From an uncultured Halomonas sp. (GTDB lineage Bacteria > Pseudomonadota > Gammaproteobacteria > Pseudomonadales > Halomonadaceae), in NCBI RefSeq assembly GCF_947501415.1, contig NZ_CANMVL010000009.1, forward strand, positions 248,001 through 312,000: a stretch of 64,000 bases of DNA. The letters are read 5' to 3'. The notes below the pieces were generated by a model. That model worked only from the letters and a program-made list of their open reading frames with translations. It ran no database searches and was not told where the DNA came from. The number at the start of each line of letters is the position of its first letter. The first letter of the stretch is position 1. Below are positions 1 to 8,661 of this stretch, piece by piece. The position numbers and the translations under genes are program-made.

Positions 1-412
1 GGTTCGGCATGAAGCTATCTTGTTGACCGAGCCCGAGCACCAATGACGAGCCAGAATTCCCGGGGCCAGCTCAGTGAAGCCGATGTGCTTGACGCCATGC
101 TCAGAACACTGAGTCGCGGCACCCAGGCTAGATAAAGCTCATACACGCCAGGTCCTGACGGCGAAGCATGGGCCGAGCAGGCCTTTCCGCACTTCGTCCA
201 GGGATAGAGACTGCCTCGCTCAAAACGAGGCAGCACAGTAATGGCGAAAGGGAAATATTCTGACTTGTGGCGTTCACTTGACTCAGGACATGAGCGCATT
301 GATCGGCCGGTGAACGGCAGCGTTTCTCTTTCGCAACGGTGAGCCAACATAAGACGAGAATGCCTTGGCAGGAAAACTGGGCAGTCGGCAACAAGCAACC
401 CCGGAGACCCCG
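1..412. other. leading stretch with no supported gene
   Basis: No convincing gene, promoter or RNA is visible here. The reading frames on both strands lack a ribosome-binding site and look like chance frames. On the minus strand a roughly 40-codon open stretch between about 125 and the window edge has no start codon; its composition is protein-like but I cannot match it to a family, so it could be the broken end of a neighbour outside the window. Confidence 0.4.
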
Positions 413-925
413 ATGACGGCACACCTGATCGACTTTCAACACGCGGCCGAGGCCAAGCGCTGGCAAGCCATCAACGATGATGTGATGGGCGGCGTCTCCC
501 TCGGCAACCTGCAGGTGCAAGACGGCGTCGGGGTGTTCAGTGGCGAGACGTCCCTGGAGAACAACGGCGGTTTCGCTTCGGTTCGCCGCGAGCGCGAGGC
601 CATGGACCTGAGCGGCGCTCCGGGCCTGTTGCTCGATGTGCGCGGCGACGGCCGCCGCTACCAGCTGCGCCTGCGCACCAACCAACTGTTCGAGGGCGCG
701 GCCTACCGGGCGCTGTTCCAGCCCCCCACCGGCGAGTGGCAACGCCTTGCCCTGCCCTGGCACGAGTTCGAGGCGGTGTTTCGCGGTCGGCGACTGGAGG
801 ATGCGCCGCCGCTCGATCCCGCGGCGCTCCGGCAGGTGGGATTGCTTATCGCCGACCGGCGGTCGGGGCCCTTTCGGCTGGAGCTGGAGTGGATCGGGAA
901 GATGAACGGCCAGGAAAGCAAATAA
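413..925 (+). CDS. CIA30 family protein
   Basis: A 170-residue protein resembling the complex I intermediate-associated protein 30 (CIA30) domain. The N-terminal segment contains the family hallmark NDDVMGGVS, followed by alternating beta-strand-like segments ending in LRLRTNQLF and the C-terminal FRLELEWI, consistent with a single galactose-binding-like jelly roll. In mitochondria CIA30 acts in complex I assembly, but the role of bacterial homologues is not established, so I assign no reaction. I place the start at 413 because GGAG lies about 7 bases upstream; an earlier in-frame ATG at 365 has no such site and would add residues outside the domain. No signal peptide is seen. It stands alone, with an AT-rich gap after it. 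Confidence 0.75.
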   Translation: MTAHLIDFQHAAEAKRWQAINDDVMGGVSLGNLQVQDGVGVFSGETSLENNGGFASVRREREAMDLSGAPGLLLDVRGDGRRYQLRLRTNQLFEGAAYRALFQPPTGEWQRLALPWHEFEAVFRGRRLEDAPPLDPAALRQVGLLIADRRSGPFRLELEWIGKMNGQESK

Positions 926-1091
926 GACCTCGTTTACTCCACTTTTTCAACACTCCTAAAACTTCCAAATTAGCTACTTTTTATTGCAAATGGTACAATA
1001 TAGGGTCAGCTAAAAAGTGTTACTTCAAGGCATGATGCTGGATTCTTTTCCTGGCATGGGGGTCTGGTATGTTTAGGAGGTCAACGCATTT

Positions 1092-1349
1092 ATGATGGAT
1101 ATTTTCAAGGTGGTTTACGATGGGGACACCATTGGGTTCTTCCCTGCCACCACCTGGTGTCAGGCTTCCAAAACGGGAGCGAACTTTCACCGTAAGCAGA
1201 CCGGTGAAAACGTACCTTGGGAGCATGTAACGACCACCTGGGTCAATCCGAAGCACTACGAACAAGAGGGTGTTCCAGAAGAACTTTATGCCACGCCCTC
1301 CTCGACCGATGAAAATAGTTCCGTCGAAAACGATCTTGCCACAGCCTAA
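1092..1349 (+). CDS. hypothetical 85-residue protein, AT-richer orphan
   Basis: I do not recognise this protein. It is 85 residues, acidic at the C-terminus (a Ser/Thr/Asp/Glu-rich tail from about residue 65) and rich in Trp, His and Tyr in the middle (WCQ, FHRKQTGE, PWEH, WVNPKHY). A clear AGGAGG at 1075-1080 precedes a double ATG at 1092 and 1095; either could be used, the second having the more relaxed spacing of 14. An intrinsic terminator follows at 1377. Base composition is near 50% GC, well below the flanking genes, and the surrounding gaps are AT-rich, which suggests different ancestry. No signal peptide, membrane segment or metal motif is evident. Confidence 0.65.
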   Translation: MMDIFKVVYDGDTIGFFPATTWCQASKTGANFHRKQTGENVPWEHVTTTWVNPKHYEQEGVPEELYATPSSTDENSSVENDLATA

Positions 1350-1376
1350 TCGCTGCGCCTGCCCTTATGACATATA

Positions 1377-1404
1377 AGCCATGCCATCCCGGTATGGCTT
1401 TTTC
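1377..1404 (+). terminator. intrinsic terminator after the 85-residue orphan
   Basis: The arms AGCCATGCC and GGTATGGCT pair (one G-T pair) around a 5-base loop and are followed at once by a run of T. It closes the transcript of the orphan gene ending at 1349. Confidence 0.8.
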
Positions 1405-1433
1405 TGTTATTTGCTCCATTTTCTTTTCTGGCT

Positions 1434-1463
1434 TTGGATCTTATACAAGTTCATTAATAATAT
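1434..1463 (+). promoter_or_regulatory. candidate sigma-70 promoter for the amidase
   Basis: TTGGAT at 1434-1439 is followed after 18 bases by TAATAT at 1458-1463 in an AT-rich stretch about 90 bases upstream of the amidase start. The match is reasonable but by eye only. Confidence 0.4.
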
Positions 1464-1551
1464 GGGAAGCTAACCCATCCCTCGCATCACACAGAGCTCT
1501 CTGAAGCCAAACCACGTCTCGATTCGTGACTGACAATAAGGAAATACAGCC

Positions 1552-2952
1552 ATGACCGACTCCCCCCTCAAACTCCCGCTCCGCGAGCAGTATGCCGCTC
1601 TGCGCAGCGGTAAACTCACGGCCACCACGCTGGCAGAAACATCGCTGGAAGCTCACCGCATCCGCGGCCAGCACGATCACGCCTACATGACCTGGAACGG
1701 CGAGGCTGCCCTCGCCCACGCCCGGGCCACAGATCAAGTGATTCGTCAGGGGGGAGACACCGGCGCGCTGATGGGCATCCCCGTATCGCTCAAGGATTTA
1801 TTTGCGGTGCCGGGGCTGCCGACCTATGCCGGCTCGTCCCGGCGGCTACCACCACAGTGGGAGCAGGCCGGCCCGCTGGTCAGGGCCCTGCTCGCCCAAC
1901 TGCCCAGCGTGATGGGCAAGACCCATACGGTGGAGTTTGCCTTCGGCGGCCTCGGGACCAATGCCCACTGGGGAGCTCCGCGCAACCCCTGGGATCTTGA
2001 GAATCACCGAATCCCCGGGGGCTCGAGCTCCGGTGCGGGTGTATCGCTGGTCGGTGGAACCGCAAGCCTGGCCTTCGGGACGGATACCGCGGGCTCGGTG
2101 CGCATCCCCGCCTCCATGACGGGAGTGGCAGGCCTCAAGACCACCGCGGGACGCTGGCCGGGGAAGCAGATCGTGCCGCTCTCCCCGACCCTGGACACCC
2201 CTGGGCTGCTGGCTCAACGCGTCGACGACCTGGCGTTTGCCTTCGACGCCCTGGATGGTGCACTGACAGGCCGCGATGACCGCGTCCCGGCCCCTCCCAC
2301 TCTCGCCGATCTCACCCTTGGCGTGCCCAGTGCGTTTTTCTGGGACGACTGCAGCCCAGGCATTGCAGAGAGCGTCGAACGCGCCATCCGCCAGCTCGAG
2401 GCCGCCGGGGCGCGCCTGGTGACCCTGGATCTGCCCAACACCGATGAGGCGTATAGGCTGTTCCTGGAGGGGGGAGTTGCCGCGGCGGAGCTGTCGGCCT
2501 TTCTCAAGACCGACCTTCCCGAAGCGATCACCGCGCTGGACCCCAATGTTGCCGCCAGGGTCGAGGCGGTAGACGACATGCCCGCCTGGGAGTACGTGCG
2601 TCGACGCGCCCTTATCGACAAGCTGTATGGCATGGCCGAGAGGGAGATCGCCGGTGTGGACGCCATGCTCACCCCCACTGTGGCGATCACGCCGCCCACC
2701 GTGGAAAGTCTGCTTTCGGTGGAGGCCTATGCAAGGGCCAATATGCAGGCGCTCCGCAATACCATGATCGCCAACTTCATGGGGCTGTGCGGCCTGACGC
2801 TGCCGGTGGGTAACGATAGCGCCGGCATGCCGGTGGGCTTGCAGGTAATGGCGGGGCCCCGGCAGGAGGCGCGACTACTGGCCATCGGTCAGAGCATCGA
2901 ACAGCGGCTCGGTACTGGGATCAGCATCCTTGGTGAGCCGCCCGCACCATGA
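1552..2952 (+). CDS. amidase (amidase signature family)
   Basis: A 466-residue hydrolase of the amidase signature family, which cleaves C-N bonds of carboxamides through a Ser-cisSer-Lys triad. The triad is visible: Lys81 in GIPVSLKD, the Ser-rich loop GGSSSG at 156-161 supplying the cis-serine, and the nucleophile Ser182 in GTDTAGSVRIPA. Length is normal for stand-alone family members (about 450-500). No gatB or gatC partner is present and the sequence is not obviously GatA, so a free-standing amidase acting on an unknown small amide is likely. It has no signal peptide and should be cytoplasmic. It is convergent with the next gene. Confidence 0.9.
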   Translation: MTDSPLKLPLREQYAALRSGKLTATTLAETSLEAHRIRGQHDHAYMTWNGEAALAHARATDQVIRQGGDTGALMGIPVSLKDLFAVPGLPTYAGSSRRLPPQWEQAGPLVRALLAQLPSVMGKTHTVEFAFGGLGTNAHWGAPRNPWDLENHRIPGGSSSGAGVSLVGGTASLAFGTDTAGSVRIPASMTGVAGLKTTAGRWPGKQIVPLSPTLDTPGLLAQRVDDLAFAFDALDGALTGRDDRVPAPPTLADLTLGVPSAFFWDDCSPGIAESVERAIRQLEAAGARLVTLDLPNTDEAYRLFLEGGVAAAELSAFLKTDLPEAITALDPNVAARVEAVDDMPAWEYVRRRALIDKLYGMAEREIAGVDAMLTPTVAITPPTVESLLSVEAYARANMQALRNTMIANFMGLCGLTLPVGNDSAGMPVGLQVMAGPRQEARLLAIGQSIEQRLGTGISILGEPPAP

Positions 2953-2983
2953 TGATCCTTTGGCCTGGGCAGCTGAAGCGACG

Positions 2984-3445
2984 CTACGCTTCTGTCTCGG
3001 CCAGTGTCTTCAGCCGACCGACGCTCTCCTCCAGCTCCTCAACGACTCGGTCCATCGCCTCGATGCGGGCATCCAGATAGTCCTGGGCGTCATCATCGGT
3101 GGCATGACGGCTGTCCAGTCGTGCCTGGCTGGCGGCGCTCTTCAGCGCCCCCGCCAGGGCCTGCAGGCTCTCGGCGGTCCGCTGGGCCTGGGCGGCATTC
3201 TCCCGCTCGGCGTCGGCGCTGTGGCCAAAGAAGATAGGCACCACGTTGTCGTCGGCGTCGAAGGCGATGGCGTCACGCAGGGCCAGCTCTGCCGCACTGT
3301 AGCCGCCGGCACTGCTGTCGTCGGTGGCGCTGTCGCGCACCACCTGATCTGAATGGTCGAGAATGCGCCACTCGTAGGGCTCGTCGCCGTAGACCTCGAT
3401 GCGGCCGGAGTCATAGGGGCGATCGATGCGGTATATGACGTTCAT
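2984..3445 (-). CDS. hypothetical acidic protein
   Basis: A 153-residue protein I cannot assign to a named family. The first 65 residues are mixed strand-like (VIYRIDRPYD, RIEVYGDEPYEWRIL) and the rest is strongly helical and Ala/Glu/Asp-rich, with heptad-like spacing in the last 45 residues that suggests a short coiled coil. No signal peptide or membrane segment. The ATG at 3445 is preferred over the GTG at 3448 because GGAGGAAG lies 5 bases before it. It lies downstream of the DUF4236 gene on the same strand, about 125 bases apart. Confidence 0.7.
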   Translation of the reverse strand: MNVIYRIDRPYDSGRIEVYGDEPYEWRILDHSDQVVRDSATDDSSAGGYSAAELALRDAIAFDADDNVVPIFFGHSADAERENAAQAQRTAESLQALAGALKSAASQARLDSRHATDDDAQDYLDARIEAMDRVVEELEESVGRLKTLAETEA

Positions 3446-3569
3446 CACGACTTCCTCCAGACGGACGGCTGGGCGCCAGCAGGATGATTCGGCGCCGTTC
3501 TTTTCACTGATACCAGCTTATCGCGACGTTAAGGCCAGCATCTTGACCGGGCTCAGGCCCGCCCTTCGC

Positions 3570-4856
3570 TTATACCAGCTTCAGCGGCTCGATATCGCGA
3601 AAGATGCCGGTCTTGGTCATGTCCCGGCGCAGGGTGAAGGCCTCGAGCGCCGCCACCGGATCGATCTGTTCGAGGTTGTCGAACGCGATACGCTCCCACT
3701 GTTCCCGGGTCACCTTGACGCTATAAAGATACTGATCAGATTCACTGCCGGTCGCTGGGTCGGTGGTCTGGCGGTAGCCCGACACACGCGCCTCCTTGAC
3801 CCCAGGCAGGCGGGCAAACACCGCTCCCAGCACGCGAAAGGCGATGCCATGCACGTGATCGCGATAGAGCTCGCGCTGACGCGTGGCACTCAGCCGGCGG
3901 GGCGAAAGCTTGAGCTGCTTGGGGGGCATGGCCCAGTAGCGGTCCGGCATCTCCTCTTCCCGGGGCAGGTCGATATCCACCGCAATGGTCGCGGTATTGC
4001 TGCCCAGCTCGAAGTCGACCAGCGTCTCGCGGGGCCAGTCGATCTCCTCGAGCCGCTCGCGCAGCGTCGCCTCCATGGCCTCTGGGTCATCCCACACTCC
4101 ATCGCTCTCGCGCTGGTAACGGGAAAACTCCGCGGCATCATGCTCGGCCTTGCGCCACTCCCAGGCGCGATAACGCTCATCGAACTCGCTCTTGAGACGG
4201 GCATTGCGCGCCTCTCGGCGACGCCTCGCCGGCGGAACCAGGGCATGCCACCATACCGGCGACAGCGGTTGAAATGGCGGTGGCGGGGCCTCGTCGAACT
4301 CGCTGACCTCATAGCCGTTGGACTCGGGCGATGGGGTCTCCTCGTGCAGCCGCCCCAGTCCCTCGATCTCGGCATTCAAACGGTCACAGTAGGCCTGGAG
4401 CTGCTCGCGCAGGCTCGCCTCGGCATGACGACGAATGATGCGTGCCTCGGCATCACCCATGGGAGTGCCATCGTCGTGGAAGTAGTGGAGCTGACCGCTC
4501 TCGTCGACCTCCAGGCGAATCGGCACACTATCGCCCTCGGTCAACCGCGCCTCGAGCGCCGCGGCATCGCCATGACTACCATCGGCACGACCGCTATCGC
4601 CACGACCGCTATCGCCACGACCGCTAGGGGGCGCAGCCTTCTGGCGGCCGCCGCTTGACTCCCCGGTATCGCGGCCATCCAGACCCTGGCGATAGGCCAG
4701 GCCGGTGCCTGGCACCCCCACATGGCCCTGCACACCAGCGGGGCCAACGCTCAGGCTGGCCCCCCGTGGCCCCACCGAAAGGCCGAGCCCTCCCTTGCCG
4801 AGGTTGAGGCGAACACCCGGCGCCAGACGGATACGGCGCTGAAAACGAAAGGCCAT
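3570..4856 (-). CDS. DUF4236 domain-containing protein
   Basis: A 428-residue protein whose first 50 residues match DUF4236: [21 protein letters not shown] followed by [13 protein letters not shown], a small Gly-rich beta domain of unknown function found at the N-terminus of many bacterial proteins. A Gly/Ser/Arg/Asp-rich linker (about residues 55-95) contains tandem GDSGR units, encoded by a 15-bp repeat at 4588-4625. The remaining 330 residues are charged, with an Arg/Glu-rich helical part (about 205-290) and a mixed C-terminal domain carrying [12 protein letters not shown]. No catalytic motif is recognised. It may form a minus-strand transcript with the upstream rmuC, 70 bases away. Confidence 0.75.
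   Translation of the reverse strand: MAFRFQRRIRLAPGVRLNLGKGGLGLSVGPRGASLSVGPAGVQGHVGVPGTGLAYRQGLDGRDTGESSGGRQKAAPPSGRGDSGRGDSGRADGSHGDAAALEARLTEGDSVPIRLEVDESGQLHYFHDDGTPMGDAEARIIRRHAEASLREQLQAYCDRLNAEIEGLGRLHEETPSPESNGYEVSEFDEAPPPPFQPLSPVWWHALVPPARRRREARNARLKSEFDERYRAWEWRKAEHDAAEFSRYQRESDGVWDDPEAMEATLRERLEEIDWPRETLVDFELGSNTATIAVDIDLPREEEMPDRYWAMPPKQLKLSPRRLSATRQRELYRDHVHGIAFRVLGAVFARLPGVKEARVSGYRQTTDPATGSESDQYLYSVKVTREQWERIAFDNLEQIDPVAALEAFTLRRDMTKTGIFRDIEPLKLV
4588..4625. repeat. 15-bp tandem repeat inside the DUF4236 gene
   Basis: Two and a third copies of CCGCTATCGCCACGA in direct orientation (4591-4605, 4606-4620, partial after). The unit keeps the frame and encodes repeated Gly-Asp-Ser-Gly-Arg in the linker, so copy number could vary without breaking the gene. 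Confidence 0.85.
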
Positions 4857-4926
4857 GTCGGTTATCTACCATCCCTGTCGAAGTGACACTCAACGCCAGT
4901 CTAGCCCTCCCGGGCCGGCAGAGCAT

Positions 4927-6366
4927 TTAACGCTCTTCTCCCGCTGTCGGCTCGATCTGACTGGCGGGCCCCGAAGTGCCGACCTCCAGCCGGGCCCGTT
5001 CCAGCACCTCGGCGGGCAGCTCCTTCTTCACCGCCACGCCCAGCTCGCGGAACTCGCTGGCCTGCTTGACCAGGTTGCCACGCCCGTTGACCAGCTGACC
5101 CAGCGCCTTGTCGTAGCTCTCGCGGGCGCCGTCGAGCTTCCTGCCCACCTCCTGCATGCTCTCCAGGAAGGAGGAGAGCTTGGTATGAAAGCGCTCGGCC
5201 TTTCTCGCAAGCTCGGCGCTGTGGCGGCTCTGATTCTCGAAGCGCCATAGCTGGCTTACGATATTCAGGCTGGTCAGCAGCGTGGTGGGGGTGGCCACCA
5301 GCACGTTGCGCTCGATGGCCCGCTGATAAAGGGTCGCATCGTGAAGCAGGGCCTCGATATAGGCCGACTCCACCGGGATAAACATGATCACCACCTCCGG
5401 GGAGTTGAGTCCCGGCAGATCATAGTAGTGCTTGTCCGCCAGCTCCTCGATGCGATCGCCCACGGCGCTGGCATGATCGGCCAGCGCGCGCTTGCGGGTC
5501 ATTTCATCCTCGGCGTTGACATACTCCAGATAGGCGGCAAGCGACGTCTTGGCATCGATCACCAGATGGCGCCCCTCGGGCAGATAGACCAGGGCATCCG
5601 GGCGGCGCTTGCCCTGCTCGGTGGTGAAGCTCTTCTCGCGCTGATAGTCCACCCCTGCGCGCAGGCCCGCACTGTCCAATACGTTTTCCAGCATCAGCTC
5701 GCCCCAGTTGCCCTGCACCTTCTTCTGCCCCTTGAGGGCTTCGGTCAACTGAGCGGCCTGGTCGGTGATATCACGATTTAGCTGCTGCAGGTGCTTGAGC
5801 TCGGTGGTGAGGCTGGCACGCTGGGCGGTCTCCTGGGTGTGCAGGGTCTCGACCTTGTCGCGAAAGCCCTTGATCTCCTCCTGAAACGGCTTGAGCAGCC
5901 CCTCAAGGCTGCGCTCGGAGAGCGAGGTGAAGGCCCTGCCCTTCTGCTCCAGCAGCTCGTTGGCGAGGTTCTCGAACTCCACCTTGAGCTGCTGCTTGCT
6001 CCCCTCCATCCAGGCCAGCTGACGGGCGAAGTGAGCCTCCTTCTCTTCCAGTCGGGTGGTCAGTTCGCCATGGGTCTGCTTGAGCGCATAATAGGCGTCG
6101 CGGAAGCGCTCGAGCTCACGCCCCCTGGCCTCGACGGCCTCGCGCTGGGTCTCCACCTCGCCCTCCGCCACCTGCAGCGCCACCGTCTGTTCGCGGGCCT
6201 CCAGCTGCTGGGCGTGAAGCGCATCGCGGGCCACATCCCGCTGATGGCGCAAGGCGCCTAGCCGGCGCTGCTGGAGAGAGAAGGTGATCAGGACACCGAC
6301 CACAAGCGCTACCAGGCCGGTCAGGGCATGGCGCATATCGAGCTGCTGAAGAAGTTCCACGGTCAC
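4927..6366 (-). CDS. rmuC: DNA recombination protein RmuC
   Basis: A 479-residue RmuC homologue. One hydrophobic segment at about residues 14-31 (LTGLVALVVGVLITFSL) anchors the N-terminus; a long coiled coil fills about 35-190; the conserved RmuC domain follows with VQGNWGELMLENVLDSAGL, RRPDALVYLPEGRHLVIDAKTSL cut into its key parts PDALV and IDAKTS, typical of a PD-(D/E)XK nuclease-like fold, and YYDLPGLNSPEVVIMF. E. coli RmuC limits inverted-repeat recombination; a nuclease activity is inferred from the fold. The start is a GTG at 6366; an ATG ten codons on is an alternative. It is directly downstream of the Wadjet operon on the same strand, only about 40 bases from the nuclease gene. Confidence 0.92.
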   Translation of the reverse strand: MTVELLQQLDMRHALTGLVALVVGVLITFSLQQRRLGALRHQRDVARDALHAQQLEAREQTVALQVAEGEVETQREAVEARGRELERFRDAYYALKQTHGELTTRLEEKEAHFARQLAWMEGSKQQLKVEFENLANELLEQKGRAFTSLSERSLEGLLKPFQEEIKGFRDKVETLHTQETAQRASLTTELKHLQQLNRDITDQAAQLTEALKGQKKVQGNWGELMLENVLDSAGLRAGVDYQREKSFTTEQGKRRPDALVYLPEGRHLVIDAKTSLAAYLEYVNAEDEMTRKRALADHASAVGDRIEELADKHYYDLPGLNSPEVVIMFIPVESAYIEALLHDATLYQRAIERNVLVATPTTLLTSLNIVSQLWRFENQSRHSAELARKAERFHTKLSSFLESMQEVGRKLDGARESYDKALGQLVNGRGNLVKQASEFRELGVAVKKELPAEVLERARLEVGTSGPASQIEPTAGEER

Positions 6367-6405
6367 GTCATCCAGATAGGGAAGTTCGAGGGCATCGGTG
6401 CCTAG

Positions 6406-7305
6406 TCACGGCGAGGATGGCAAACCATCGTACAGCGCCACCCGCCGCCAGCGCTCGGCATCGCCAAACCACTGCTGGCGCAGGCCGCGCTGGTCGTCCA
6501 GCAGAATCGCCAGCGAGTCGGCCAGCGGATGCGCGGCGGGCAACCCGGCGACGTGGGCTCGCAGTCGTTGCTGATCGCCCTGCTGCTCTGGCGGCAAGTG
6601 CTGGGGGTTGGCCCGCTCGGCAAGGACCAACAGCGGCGGCAGCAGCAGATGCGTGGCGCCACTGGAGAGCGCGATGCCGACCCCCTTGGCGTCGAAATCC
6701 CCCAGATAGAGATGCGGCTTGCCGCCCGCTTGCCAGGCCTCGGCCAGCCGTGAGAAGCCACCGCCATAGTGGCGGTCGCCACGGTAGAGCACCAGCAGCG
6801 ATGACCAGCCCTCCAGGGCGGGAATCGCCGGCGAGAAGTCATAGAAGCCATCCAGGTTCTCGATCTGCACCAGCACCTCGAAGGCGTCGAGGTCGATATC
6901 CCGCCAGTCGATATCCGCTACCTCTCGCTCGCGCCGAACCAGGCCGACTCGCTTTCCCATCGCCGGCAGGCTGGCCAGCACTCGCTGCGCCCGGGGCTTC
7001 TCGCGCACCGCCTTGTCCTCGCGATTGCCAAGCGCCGCCTGCTGCGTGGTGCTCAGGCCAGCGAGGTCGGCCCCCAGGGCAGGCTCGCCCAGGCCGACCA
7101 GGGTCTCATCGATCACTCCAAGCAGCTCGGCGTCGAGTCGCAGCCGGTCATGGGAGAGACGCGCCCCAAGCTCGATATCGTGATCCCGGCACCAATCGAC
7201 GATATCGTTGATGACGGGCCGGCGCTTCCTGTCCACGACGGGTCGGGTGGCCAGCTCCTGCAGGCCGTCGCGCAGCAGCTTACGGGCTCGGTTGGATAGC
7301 AGCAT
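6406..7305 (-). CDS. Wadjet JetD/MksG-like nuclease subunit (DUF2220)
   Basis: Fourth gene of a condensin-like defence operon. With the ATG at 7305 it has 299 residues. The N-terminal half is helical (DUF3322-like winged helix region), and the C-terminal half has the Toprim-like DUF2220 features: Glu149 in VQIEN, YRGD at 174-177 and the acidic pair in LGDFDAKG (Asp203, Asp205). In characterised systems JetD cleaves plasmid DNA held by the SMC complex. The frame stays open upstream to a TTG at 7410, which would add an Asn-Arg-Tyr-Pro-Thr repeat encoded by the 15-bp array; no good ribosome-binding site supports either start. Family members are often nearer 380 residues, so this one is short. 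Confidence 0.85.
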   Translation of the reverse strand: MLLSNRARKLLRDGLQELATRPVVDRKRRPVINDIVDWCRDHDIELGARLSHDRLRLDAELLGVIDETLVGLGEPALGADLAGLSTTQQAALGNREDKAVREKPRAQRVLASLPAMGKRVGLVRREREVADIDWRDIDLDAFEVLVQIENLDGFYDFSPAIPALEGWSSLLVLYRGDRHYGGGFSRLAEAWQAGGKPHLYLGDFDAKGVGIALSSGATHLLLPPLLVLAERANPQHLPPEQQGDQQRLRAHVAGLPAAHPLADSLAILLDDQRGLRQQWFGDAERWRRVALYDGLPSSP

Positions 7306-7317
7306 GGTGGGTACGCA

Positions 7318-7382
7318 GCCTGTTGGATAGCGGGTTGCTGGATATCGGTTTGTTGGATAGCGGTTTGTTGGATAGCGGTTTA
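7318..7382. repeat. 15-bp tandem repeat array between the kleisin and nuclease genes
   Basis: About four direct copies of a 15-bp unit, best seen as TTGTTGGATAGCGGT in the two perfect copies and with one to four changes in the others. The array sits in the only sizeable gap of the Wadjet operon. Because 15 is a multiple of three, if translated with the nuclease gene it yields repeated Asn-Arg-Tyr-Pro-Thr. Confidence 0.9.
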
Positions 7383-7408
7383 AATATCGACATGGAGAGC
7401 GGCATGGC

Positions 7409-7424
7409 AAGCGCCTAGGCGCTT
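7409..7424. repeat. perfect 16-bp palindrome overlapping the kleisin stop codon
   Basis: AAGCGCCTAGGCGCTT is fully self-complementary and overlaps the TAA of the MksF-like gene (7423-7425). It could be a small RNA hairpin or a protein-binding site that separates expression of the first three subunits from the nuclease. Confidence 0.6.
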
Positions 7425-8661
7425 ACGCCAGTTGCACGACGACGTCGTGGATCAGTCGCAGATGATTGTAGGGGCTGGCCTGGCTCTCCTGCTGGCTCAG
7501 GCGAAAGGCGCGTTGTTCGTTGCGGGGCAGGCCCTGGAACTCGGCGATCACCTGGAATAGCCAGATCTCCTCGCCCCACTCAAGCGCGCCTTCCTGCCGA
7601 TACTCCAGGGCGCTGACGCCTTCGCCACCACGGTCCACCACCGAGAGGTAGAAGCGCTCCACCTCCTCCTTGAGGGCCTGGTGACGAGCGGCGACCAGGG
7701 CGTCCTCCTGGGGCGCGGCGGCACCGGCGGCGGTCACCGGCTCCGGACGCTGGGCCGGGCGCGGCAACCGGTGCAGCAGCTCGGTCAGCGCCCGGCTATC
7801 GGGATGGTGGTCCAGGGCCGCGGCACCGGCGGCGACCAGCGGCGTGGCGCGATTGACCAGCGCCGGCACCTCGCCGCGCCGGGCATAGTTGCCAGGCACG
7901 AACCCCGGGTGCTCGCGCAGGAAACCGGCCATTCCAGCCACCAGGCGGCTGCGCGACTGCTGCTGGCGGAAGCGTGCCATCAGCTCAACCATGCGCCGCT
8001 GCACCTCGCGCAGGCTGGTGTAGTGCTGGGTCAGCTGCTGCTGCAGGCCGCTGACCAGCAGCTTGCGCAGGGCGCCGTCGCTGCCTACCAGCTCGATCAG
8101 CTCGTCGAAGTCGATCAGCGCCAGCCCATCGAGCAGCCGTACGATCTGCTTCTGGGCACGCTCGTTCTCGCGGATCTTGTCGCCCAGCCGGCTGACGAAA
8201 CCGAAGTCGCCGTTGAGGCGTCGCCACAGGCTGTCGATGGCATCGGCGAAGCGGCCGTTGAGGTCATCCACCTCCTGGCGAAGGCGCAACAGCTGCTGCT
8301 CCTGCCGCCAGTATTCACCGCCATCGCGGGCCTCGCGGTAGCTCTGCACCAGGCTGCGCATAAGCTCCAGGGTCTCGGCGACATCGGCGTTGACGTGGCG
8401 GCGACTCTCGTCGGCCAGCATCTCGGCAATCAGCTCCCGCACCTTGGGGGCGAGCTTGACGCCCCCCTGCTCGTCCGGACGCCACAGGATGCGGGCCGCC
8501 AGCAGCCGGTTGAGCGCAGTGGTGCTGAGCCCCTCCAGCGGCACCTCGTCCCGGGCGTAGCCCGCCATCAAGGCTTCGGCATGCTTGCCGAGCAGCGCCA
8601 GCCGCTCGACCCCGGTGGTGATCAGGCGGCTCTCCAGATCATGGGAAGGGGCATCACTCAC
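7423..8661 (-). CDS. Wadjet JetA/MksF-like kleisin subunit
   Basis: A 412-residue protein in the third position of the operon. It is mostly helical, with a winged-helix-like N-terminus (about residues 10-90), a central coiled region (about 115-250) and a C-terminal segment VERFYLSVVDRGGEGVSALEY typical in style of MksF/JetA kleisins, which bridge the SMC ATPase heads. Family assignment rests on size, helical layout and its place between the MksE-like gene and the nuclease rather than on a diagnostic motif. The GTG start overlaps the stop of the preceding gene (GTGA), indicating translational coupling. There is an Ala/Pro/Gln-rich linker around residues 300-325. Confidence 0.8.
   Translation of the reverse strand: MSDAPSHDLESRLITTGVERLALLGKHAEALMAGYARDEVPLEGLSTTALNRLLAARILWRPDEQGGVKLAPKVRELIAEMLADESRRHVNADVAETLELMRSLVQSYREARDGGEYWRQEQQLLRLRQEVDDLNGRFADAIDSLWRRLNGDFGFVSRLGDKIRENERAQKQIVRLLDGLALIDFDELIELVGSDGALRKLLVSGLQQQLTQHYTSLREVQRRMVELMARFRQQQSRSRLVAGMAGFLREHPGFVPGNYARRGEVPALVNRATPLVAAGAAALDHHPDSRALTELLHRLPRPAQRPEPVTAAGAAAPQEDALVAARHQALKEEVERFYLSVVDRGGEGVSALEYRQEGALEWGEEIWLFQVIAEFQGLPRNEQRAFRLSQQESQASPYNHLRLIHDVVVQLA

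Noticed and set aside
15..422. Minus-strand reading frame of 135 codons at the left edge
   Set aside because: No ribosome-binding site, Ser/Arg/Pro-rich composition typical of a chance frame, and it runs over the start of the CIA30 gene. A different minus-strand frame nearby looks protein-like for about 40 codons but has no start and cannot be assigned.
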